The notes beneath the pieces were generated by a model. The model searched no databases and had not been told where the DNA came from. It was given only the letters and a program-made list of their open reading frames with translations. From assembly GCA_033064195.1 (NCBI GenBank), contig JARBJD010000010.1, positions 248,001-312,000 of the forward strand: a stretch of DNA of 64,000 nt. Direction: 5' to 3'. This DNA is from Blattamonas nauphoetae. Its lineage: Eukaryota; Preaxostyla; Oxymonadida. This document shows positions 55,986 to 64,000 of the stretch, one piece after another (positions within the stretch are counted from its first letter, which is position 1; every line of letters starts with the position of its first letter). A program made the position numbers and the translations under genes.

Positions 55986-57750
55986 ATGTCTCGTATTACC
56001 GGACGTACGATTCCTGCTGCGATAGGAAACAGATACAAAGTTATTACAAGCAAACAGGTCGGGAAAGGAAGCTTTGGCAGCATCTATCGTGCAATTGACA
56101 AACGAACGTCAGCAGAATATGCCGCTAAATTCGAACGAAGATTCTCCTCCACTCGTCTACTTGAAACAGAAATGAAAATCATGTCACACTTCAAAGAAAC
56201 ACGAGGAATCCCTCACCTGCAGTACTTTGGAGATGTCAGTGCATACACTGTCCTTGTGATGGATATGCTTGGCAAAAACTTAGATTCAATACTGACATCT
56301 CGGAAAGGGTTTGAAATTGAGTGAAACTCTTTTCTTGATGTCATTTTCCCCATCCTATACAGTTCAATAATTCCGGAAACTATTCTTTTAGCTGTTCATT
56401 TTGTTTTCCTTACTTTACTATCTTCAAACATGCTTTTCATTGACTCCCAGACACCTATCGGTCAGAACAGTGTGCCTCATCGGGATCCAGATGTTTACCC
56501 GCATCCAATCATTTCACTCCAAGAATTTCATCCATCGCGACATCAAACCAGACAATTTCCTCCTCGGCCTTGACCAGAATGTGAATAATGTTTTTATGAT
56601 CGATTTTGGACTGAGCAAGAAGTTCATCGATCATTCCGGCAAACACATTCCTTTCAAAACTGGCAAAGAGCTCACGGGAACCCCTCGTTATGCCTCTATA
56701 AACTCTCATTTGGGCTGTGAAACAAGTCGACGAGATGACCTTGAAAGCATCTGCTATGTGCTTCTCTATTTCTTAAAGGGTCGTCTTCCATGGCAAGGAA
56801 TCAATGCACCCACCGATGAAAAACGATATGCCAAAATTGGGCAAGTGAAACTCTCCCTCCCAGTTGAAAGATTATGCTCCGACACCCCAACCGGATTCGC
56901 AGAACTGTTGAATTACTCGCGCGGATTGGGATTTACCGCGACACCAGACTATGATTGGATGAAACGAGTCCTTCTTCGAGAGCTCAACAACGTTACAGGT
57001 CAGGAACACACACTCTCGCGTGTGGAATGGCTGACTGAAACAGACGGACTTCTCGAAGCAACTGAAAAGGACGGTCAATGCATGGGCGATCTGGACACTC
57101 TCTCGACTGAAACCAGAACAAAGCACAGCTCCAACAAAATGCACATCGGCTCGCAGATCGGATACACTATAGACACCCCTCCTTCTCTTCCCTTCTCTCC
57201 GATACCGTCTCCCTCACCTCAACTTGACTCATCTGTTCCAGCTCTCCACTTCTCTCAAACCCCAGACCAACTCTCACCGCGAATTCATCTTGATTCTTCC
57301 TCTCAACCAATTCGGTCTCAAAAACGCCAATTTCGTGATCTGAGCGATGATGATGCGGAGGGCGTCCATATTCCCACGTTTGTAATGGCTAGTCTATCAA
57401 AGAGAAGGCAAACTCCAAAACACACAGACCATCCTCGTGGTTACACTGCCAGAACACGATTAAATACACAAAAACCACTTATGAAGGCAAACACTCAGCC
57501 AAAAGTCATCAGAGGTCGGCGACCACTCGATGCTGGAGACAAGAAACCGATCATCGGCCGCCAAAACAGAAATGGCGACAAAAGTCAAAAAAATGATCCT
57601 TCTCAGAGAAAACATTCTCCACTACAAGGTCCTTCTGACACTAAACAGATAGAATCCACACAACCACCGCAGAAGACTGTCGTTTTTGCGTCTTCGCAAA
57701 TCTCTCCTGCAGAGCCTCCACGCGATCGCAATATTTCTTCATTGAATTGA
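55986..57750 (+). CDS. casein kinase 1 family protein kinase
   Basis: Predicted 540 residues; intron 56309-56450 (142 nt, phase 2). The catalytic domain covers about residues 15-300: VGKGSFGSIYRA, AAKFE (catalytic Lys), FIHRDIKPDNFLLG, MIDFGLSKKF and GTPRYASINSHLG, which takes the place of APE as in all CK1. RRDDLESICYVLLYFLKGRL and LPWQG are typical CK1 runs. The C-terminal 220 residues are Ser/Pro/Lys-rich and low in complexity, as in CK1 delta/epsilon tails, where autophosphorylation is inhibitory. The splice leaves about two extra residues between SRK and TVCLIG compared with usual CK1. The gene is divergent from the TBC gene, 248 bp away. Confidence 0.93.
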
Positions 57751-58119
57751 TATTGATGCATTTTGTGATGTGGATATCTCTCAGTTCTCTATTCTTCCAT
57801 TATCTCTTGTAATCCTCACAAGCTCAGACCACAGCCAATCTCTCTCAAAAGGTGAACATGCCCACTCAGTGATGAAATTGTGTTATTTATTTGGTTTTTT
57901 GTGCAGTTTGTGTTCGATACTTACAACGATAATCATCCTTGCATAGTTTCATGGTTGTGTTCAATCTCTTCCTTGCCATGCTCGTTTCACCTATTTTGAA
58001 GATTTCATATAATTTAATTGTCAGTGACAATGATGTTCGAGACGATTAGACTACGTACATGATGTATTAATTACTTTAGCAATTTCGCCATCAACCATTG
58101 TGGGATACCAGATCAGAAG
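57751..58119. other. intergenic, casein kinase 1 to CCT beta
   Basis: 369 bp, AT-rich in its second half. It must hold the 3' end of the kinase mRNA and the promoter of the chaperonin gene. I see no reading frame, RNA gene or repeat. Confidence 0.5.
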
Positions 58120-60020
58120 ATGAGCGTGATCCCGATTCTGAACGAAGGTGCCAGTGAGGAGAGGCAGGAGAATGCCCGCATGGTATCATTCTTGTTTTTT
58201 TCCCTTCATCTCCCTCTTTACTCAAAATAGTCCAACTTTGTTGGAGCCATCGCCATCAAAGATCTTGTCAAGACCACGCTCGGACCAAAGGGTATGGATA
58301 AGATCATGCAAAGCACAACGAACACAAATGATGTTACAATTACAAATGATGGGGCAACAATCCTCAAGAACGTCGCTGCTGACAATGCTGCTGGTATGTC
58401 GTCTCTGCTCTTATCTCCCTTGACATTTTGTGAACGCGACCCTATCATCATCTCATGACCACAATATCCTCATTTTAACCCAATCGTTCTTTTCACCTAG
58501 CAAAAATCTTGATTAACGTTTCCATGACACAAGATTCCGAAGTTGGTGATGGAACAACATCGGTTGTCGTCTTTACTGGTGAACTTCTCGCTGAGGCAGA
58601 AAAGCTTATTAACAAGAACATCCACCCTCAGACAATCATCATGGGTCTGCTCCGGCTTTTTTATTGATGTTTTAATTTTCACACGAATTCTGTCTCGAAG
58701 GCTATCGTAAGGCCCAAAAAGTCGCAATTGAAACACTGCAAAAGTGTGCCCGTGATAACTCACATGAACAATGTTTGTCGAATCACTTCTTCACATTCTT
58801 CTTCAGCGAAACTCATGGACGACTTGATGAACATCGCAAAAACCACTCTGTCATCCAAAATTCTGTCACAAGACAAAGATCACTTCGCTAAGATTGCCGT
58901 TGATGCTATTCTTCGTCAGGGCAAGGTATTTCATTTCTCTGTCCTTTCATGTTTTTGTCGTCAACATTTTATCAACACATCACAGGACGTCAATGTCGAC
59001 AGGATCTCATTTATCAAGAAGGTTGGTGGCACTCTGACCGACTCGTACCTTGACGAAGGGTATATCCTCTCCAAATCCATGGGCGTTGGGCAACCACGTC
59101 GCATCGAAAATGCACGAATTATGATTGCCAACACCGCCATGGACGCTGATAAAGTTAAAATCTATGGTGCCAAAGTGAAGACATCCAACATGCAAAATGT
59201 TATTGACTTGGAAAAGGCCGAGAAAGATCGTATGGCCAGGAAGGTTGAACTGATCTGTGATTCCAAATGCAATGTCTTCATCAACCGTCTCCTCATCTAC
59301 AACTACCCAGAACAACTCTTCACACAAAAGGGTGTTGTCTCCATTGAACACGCTGAATTTGATGGGATCGAACACCTCGCAGCCATCACTGGCGCCGAGA
59401 TCGTCTCAGAATTCCGTGAGGGAGCAGACTACAGGTTGGGAACATGCAAACTCATTGAGGAAGTGATCATTGGTGAGGATCGCGTCATCCGCTTCTCTGG
59501 CCTTCCAAAAGCCGGCGCATCGACGATTGTCCTCCGTGGAGCCAACCAGCACGTCCTCGACGAAGCTGAACGCTCGCTCCATGATGCACTCTGTGTCCTT
59601 CAGCAAGCTATCCGCGACCATCGAGTGGTCTACGGAGGAGGATGCACAGAAATGATTATGGCCCAGGCTGTCGACGATGTCGCCAACCTCACACAGGGGA
59701 AACAACAACTTGCTATGCTTGGATTCTCAACTGCTTTGAGGCAGATGCCCACACATCTGTGCGACAACGCCGGATTGGATTCGCATGAAGTCGTCTCAAA
59801 ACTGAGAGCTGCCCACTTTGCTGAGAAAGAGAAGCTTGGAGAGTGCCCCCTCGGCTTGAATCTGGAGAAGGGTGAAGTGGGAAGCATGGAGAAGTTGGGA
59901 ATTGTGGAATCTATTAGTGTCAAGAATGCGATGATTAACTCCGCCTGCGAAGCCACAGAACTCATTCTCAGAGTTGACACCATTCTTACTTCAGCTCCAC
60001 GCCAACGCCGCGAGGAATAA
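58120..60020 (+). CDS. CCT2: T-complex protein 1 subunit beta (CCT2)
   Basis: Subunit of the cytosolic group II chaperonin that folds actin and tubulin with ATP. 531 residues in six exons; introns 58183-58230, 58394-58500, 58645-58700, 58773-58806 and 58926-58985, all GT-AG and in phase. [30 protein letters not shown] and [11 protein letters not shown] form the ATP site. [47 protein letters not shown] and [17 protein letters not shown] follow, and together with YPEQLF and [20 protein letters not shown] they pick out the beta subunit among the eight. The protein is the usual length. ATG 58120 gives [20 protein letters not shown], close to the family N-terminus. Five introns make this the joint most intron-dense gene here, with DPH5, the HMG-box and the SUKH genes. 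Confidence 0.96.
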
Positions 60021-60417
60021 TCCAATTCACGACAGCAAACATTCGATATTTCATTTGAAGATTCCCTCACTCAAGAATTATTTGAGAAACGAATTTTCCA
60101 CTGATAATCTCATAAACCCGAGAGCAAACTATGCGACTATTTCCACAATAAAGATTCTTTCTGGTATTAGTCAGGGAGAGTGATTCTCCAGTGGCTCAAA
60201 ACAGTTGGAACGCCTCACAAGACAGAGATGATTATATGACTTAAACTGTTACAAAAAGGACGCACATGAACGTGGAAACGTCAAATATGAAATATTATGC
60301 CAAATCAGAGCATATATTCTCATCATTGACCAAGGCGGGATGATTCACAAAAATAGTCCATCTCCCTGATTTTGTTCAGTCAAGTTGAGTTTCAGTCCAT
60401 TCAACACCACACTTTGT
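60021..60417. other. intergenic between convergent genes
   Basis: 397 bp between the 3' ends of CCT2 (plus) and the HMG-box gene (minus). AT-rich at its left side; it should contain both polyadenylation regions. No reading frame, structured RNA or repeat is evident. Confidence 0.5.
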
Positions 60418-61920
60418 CTATTCTGGGGGTGGTGACGAGACTGGGGTTGTTGAGAGATGGCTGAAGTCAGAGTCGTCCTCCGAGTTGATTTCCGGTTCAG
60501 GAGTACGAGCCCTTTGTTTGGCTTGAGTAACACACGCTTTAAGAATGTTGTTGATGACGGGATGAATCTCGGATAAGTCTAAATGGCATGCGTTCTCGAT
60601 TCTCGCGATGACGGCACGAGCCGAGATGGAAGTAACCCCAGTCAGTTCACACTGATTGATAAGAGCAAAGACTCAATGAAAAGAAAGCACACCTCTCGCA
60701 GATACGTTTCACATGCAAATTGAATGCTCGACTTGCTCGGGACCACTCCAACGTCGAGAACAGCCAATCCTGTCCTCTGGACAGTTTCAAGGTCTTGTTC
60801 ATATTGCTTCTTACGAGTTTGATATTCTTGTCTTGGATTGTCGGAGAGATGTCGTTTTCCGTTACGGACAACTTGTTCCCACGCTTCTTTCCGTCCTACA
60901 AAGAGATAAGAAGGTTGATCGTGAAAGATAACAAAGTATCGATGCTGATAATGCGAGACAACATACCAGATTGGATGTATTCTTGTGTTTCTCGATCAAA
61001 ACGGAGTTTGTCTTCATCTGCGAGATCATAATATTTTTGTTTTTGTTCGGGTGGCAGAGCATTCCACATCACTCCAACTTGAATAGAGAATGGTTTTTCA
61101 ACGCGTCCATTCACAGGTTTTGAGAAATTTGCGTACGTCCCATCTGCAATGGCCTGCGATGAAATAACTATAAGGTTGAAGATATGGATACCTTATCACG
61201 TGTTTCTTGGAGGAAAAAGATATATGAGCCCTTCGTGTGAATGGGAGCTTGTGGATCACGAAGCACTTCTTTCTTCGGTTTCTTCTTTTTCTTTGCAGAA
61301 TCATCTGAGCTTCCAGCTTCATCAATATATTCACCATCTTTCTTAGTTTTCTTTGATTTTGAAGCACTCTTGGTTACTGTCTTTTCGCAACGTGCATCAG
61401 AATTAAGTTTTGTTCTCCAGGCGCGTTCCCGTCCTAAAGAGGAAAATGAAATAGAGATAGAGACTAAAATCAAGTCAACATACCCGTAACCACATAGTCC
61501 CGAAACTCTTCAATGAATCGCTGATCATCTTTGGATGCCTGATCAAGGTACGTTTTTCTTTCTTCCGGTGGAAGTTTTTTCCAATCTTCCATATTGTCAT
61601 GCTGTGCATCTTTGGTCATGACAACTTTTCTCCCAGCTGCTTCTTGTAACTGTCAATTGAGGGTGATTTCATGTGAGAAGAAAAACCTTCTGTAAATGAG
61701 CTTCACGAAACCAAGCATGTGCTTTTAGTGGTAATCTTGGAAATCTTGGATCTCTTTTTACGACTTTCTTTGGTTCGCTTTTGTGTGGTGTTGGTTCTTC
61801 GACTGTTGCTGTTGGTTGTGTTGATGCCGCTCTATGTTGGTCAGAGGGTTTCGATTGAGGTGATAAACCGGTTTCACCCGCACCATCAGATGAATGCTCT
61901 GAAAAATGATCCTCTGACAT
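60418..61920 (-). CDS. protein with two HMG boxes
   Basis: Predicted 421-residue DNA-bending chromatin protein. Six exons; introns 61650-61686, 61434-61483, 61154-61191, 60896-60966 and 60652-60692, phases 0,1,0,1,0. Box A: RDPRFPRLPLKAHAWFREAH, then DWKKLPPEERKTYLDQASKD (residues about 52-130). A basic linker with KKKKKPKKE follows. Box B: DPQAPIHTKGSYIFFLQETR, then MWNALPPEQKQKYYDLADED (about 175-270). The C-terminal 140 residues include a helical block (ISARAVIARIENACHLDL) and an acidic/Ser tail. Each box is interrupted by an intron at a similar place, suggesting duplication. ATG 61920 is preferred over the upstream ATG at 62007, which would overlap the divergent neighbour. It resembles HMGB or structure-specific HMG proteins; the exact orthologue is unclear. 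Confidence 0.82.
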
Positions 61921-61963
61921 GAAAGATAGCTGTTTTTTGATTGAACCATTCTTTTTTCCTTCA
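61921..61963. promoter_or_regulatory. 43-bp divergent promoter, HMG-box / SUKH genes
   Basis: The two start codons are 43 bp apart, so transcription start sites and control elements must overlap coding sequence or lie within this T-rich stretch. No recognised motif. Confidence 0.35.
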
Positions 61964-62934
61964 ATGACAGAACAAGCGGAGGACTGGAGTGCTGTAGTAG
62001 CCCTCATATCTAAACATCAGTCTGTTAGTGCTAGTGCAGGATTATCTGATACAGGTTTGTGTATCATCTCCTCTGAACTCTCCCAAGAAATTCAGTCAAT
62101 CGAGCATAAATTCTCCTTCACATTCCCTCCTGATGTCCGTTCTTTCCTCAAAACAGTTGTTCCATCAGGTATCTTCTATTTTCTCGTAAGTACTCACTCT
62201 TCACAACAGGAGCTGGCTTCATCAATTGGTCTTCCTCTAAATCCGCTTCTTCTCAACGTTTTCTTCCCGCGAACACATTTTTTCATTCCCCTTAGGAAAA
62301 AGCCAGAGGTCATTGAAATTAACCCCGATGAACCACTCCTTGAGGAAGTTATGCCGGCACCTCGCTTCTGCAACGAAATTGAGGGTGCATTCTTCCACCT
62401 CAAGGCTGGAATATTATTCGACATCCTCAAAAATGGCCAATGGATGCAGGAGTATCTTAAATTTGTCATAATTCTGCATATTTCACACAGATTCGGCGAA
62501 AAGCCCTCAGATATGAAAGCTGCACTCCTCCAGGCGAAAGCATTCCTTGAATCTGACAAAGTTAGTCTTTCCCACAAGATTTATATTCAAAGGTTCCGAA
62601 ATTGATACCTCTCTGTTCACACAGGTTCATCCCCGTCGAGCCATGCGAATCAGGTTTCTTCGTGATTTGATCATCCATCCCAGGAAACCCTGTGTACAGC
62701 ATCATGGGCTTTGATTCCATCGTGTATGGAACCGACCTGAAGAGCTATCTGTACAATGAACTTCTCGATTACACTCCCTGCACACGCCAGCCGAAGACGA
62801 TTCCGTTCTGGTCTGCACTGATTGGTGAGATCCATGTGGCTGAGCCGTATGATGAAGACATGATCGCTGTCGCTGAGCCTGGGGAACAGGCTCCAGAAAA
62901 CGAGAATATCATGAAAGTGGTTGGTTTGAGTTGA
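61964..62934 (+). CDS. SMI1/KNR4 (SUKH) family protein
   Basis: Six exons; introns 62169-62209, 62229-62295, 62452-62490, 62593-62624 and 62654-62683 (30-67 nt), all in phase. After splicing the SUKH pattern appears: ELSQEIQSIEHKFSFTFPPD, VPSGAGFINW (family P.G.GFPNW), AGILFDILKNGQWMQEFGEK (family LFDI..N.FW...WG.RP), RFIPVEPCESGNPVYSIMG (family RYIP..P...GNPVFSI) and SIVYGTDLKSYLYNEL. Exon 2 is only 19 nt. In fungi KNR4 helps regulate cell-wall synthesis; elsewhere SUKH proteins are immunity or regulatory proteins, so no role is assigned. The stop used is TGA 62932. A possible further exon (AATCATTCGG onward, 62970-63103, ending TAA) would replace the last four codons if an intron starts GTGGTT at 62917. 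Confidence 0.8.
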
Positions 62935-63133
62935 AGAAGATGACTTTCTAATGTTAACCACATTTCAGAATCATTCGGATGATTTTTTGAGGCTATTTTG
63001 TCTTACTCATTGCCCAATCACGAAGGTTCACCATATCAGACTACCACACATCGATATTCAATTGAAGAATCTTCTGAAGACATTTCCTGTGGTTTTGTGG
63101 TAAAAATTGGATCATCCCTTAAAAGAAAATTTG

Positions 63134-63566
63134 ATGAGCAAGAAACACGGTTCAGTAGTTGATGCAACCAGAACTCAAATTGTGTCGAATGAAATATATC
63201 ACACAATCAACAACGAATTGAGTTCAATCCGTGGAACATACAACGTTCTTCTCTCACTACTCAATGTTTGCTTCTCCCTTCGATTATTCATACAATCAAT
63301 TGATGTTTGCGGAATAGTTTGAACCAAACAAGATTAGTGATGCTGATCAAATTGTCTTAGAACACAAAATGAACGAGCTCGTCAGATCAGCAGAGAGCAT
63401 CCTCTCCGCAACTGCTCATCTCAAAAGAAACATTATCCTTAGTAATCAGAAGAAGATAGTGACATCTGTTCTTGAAAGAAAGGATGAGTACAACGAATTG
63501 ATCCAGGAATCGCAAGACCTCCTAACACGTTTTGGTGAAGATATCTCAAAGGCTCTTCATCCATGA
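63134..63566 (+). CDS. Mediator subunit 22-like protein
   Basis: Predicted 119 residues; intron 63245-63317 (73 nt, phase 0). It is all-helical and charged. The stretch NELVRSAESILSATAHLKRN followed by IILSN recalls the MED22 (Surf5/Srb6) run [23 protein letters not shown], and the length is close to MED22. Mediator links activators to RNA polymerase II. The match is short, so a generic coiled-coil protein is the alternative. ATG 63134 is the first in frame after 199 bp of spacer. Confidence 0.45.
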
Positions 63567-63698
63567 CACTTCAAATTTTGACAGCTTTCTGAAGAGTCAG
63601 AGAGAAAGATATTTTCTACATCACCATATCGCATTGTCATCTCTCAAAGACAGGACCCATTTCTCTTTTTCTTTCTCTCCTCCTCCCTTCACTTCACG

Positions 63699-64000
63699 AT
63701 GCTGTCTCCTCCACCGGACTCTATGATGCAACTTGATGAAGTATCTTTTGTATAATCCAATGAGACATATTCGTTCTCCTTCAGACGTCGAAGTTTGAAA
63801 AAGTCATCAACCATTATCCTGAATCGACACCTTCCCTAATCTCTTCTTCGCAAATGGACCAGGTCAATGAAGGAGATCAGGTATCTCCTTCTTCACATCG
63901 TTATTATTCTCCTCTTCTTTCAATTTCGCGAAACTCACTCTGTCGTCTTTCCAAACTTGCTTATCTCTCATGAAATGACCTAAATTATGCAACCATCGTC
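63699..64000 (+). CDS. 5' end of a gene cut by the right edge
   Basis: ATG 63699 opens MLSPPPDSMMQLDE, then a GT-AG intron (63741-63784, 44 nt, phase 0), then TSKFEKVINHYPESTPSLIS and on to QVNEGDQ ending at 63880, where GTATCT begins a probable second intron that continues towards the edge. Too little is present to name a family. Confidence 0.45.

Noticed and set aside
62186-62209. 24-nt in-frame intron starting with a perfect GTAAGT
   Set aside because: The longer intron 62169-62209 gives the SUKH motif VPSGAGFINW in phase with the next splice, while the short one gives no family match.
1-64000. tRNA, rRNA, CRISPR arrays, transposons or viral elements
   Set aside because: No cloverleaf with conserved internal promoter boxes, no repeat arrays, no terminal repeats and no reverse transcriptase, integrase, transposase or capsid-like frames were seen by eye; covariance and repeat searches would be needed to exclude small ones.

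Overview
The window is nuclear DNA of a compact, intron-bearing microbial eukaryote. Genes sit on both strands, usually 25-400 bp apart. Introns are mostly 29-140 nt, start mostly GTNTGY (GTATGY, GTTTGY, GTCTGY, GTGTGY) and end YAG, and all three standard stop codons act as stops. The gene set is eukaryotic throughout: dynein-type motor, CCT chaperonin, prefoldin, CCR4-NOT, TFIIB-like factor, casein kinase 1, diphthamide synthesis. The exceptions are two large genes of bacterial-type anaerobic or sugar metabolism. An anaerobic flagellated protist such as a metamonad (perhaps an oxymonad) would fit, but that placement is inference.

Layout. 1-12.2 kb: a minus-strand acyl-CoA dehydratase activase cut by the left edge, a small membrane protein, a plus-strand BIRC6/UBE2O-type E2, and a minus-strand GHMP sugar kinase-nucleotidyltransferase fusion. 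12.3-30.5 kb: one uninterrupted 18.2-kb minus-strand reading frame for a highly divergent dynein heavy chain. 30.6-34.3 kb: Lunapark, a frame-disrupted gene, and diphthine synthase (plus strand). 34.3-37.2 kb: CNOT11-like and nephrocystin-1-like genes (minus). 37.4-48.0 kb: a 3,494-residue protein kinase (plus). 48-55.7 kb: a small unknown gene, prefoldin 5, SH3-RhoGAP, TFIIB-like, CDP-diacylglycerol synthase and TBC RabGAP genes, mostly minus. 56-64 kb: casein kinase 1, CCT beta, a two-HMG-box protein, a SUKH/KNR4 protein, a MED22-like protein and the start of one more gene.

Functional links are loose. The dynein-like and nephrocystin-1-like proteins suggest a flagellum. Prefoldin 5 and CCT beta act in the same actin/tubulin folding route. 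Lunapark, CDP-DAG synthase and TBC RabGAP concern membranes. CNOT11, TFIIB-like, MED22-like and HMG proteins concern gene expression. Close neighbours are often divergent and share very short spacers (43-73 bp).

The points most worth a second look are: two introns that keep the reading frame and family alignment only with non-GT 5' ends (AT-AC in prefoldin 5, GA-AG in the RhoGAP gene); the giant dynein-like gene whose AAA1 nucleotide site is gone; the giant kinase with a zinc-ribbon-like insert inside its N-lobe; the two spliced genes of bacterial type; and a cluster of one-base frame breaks between 31.7 and 34.0 kb.
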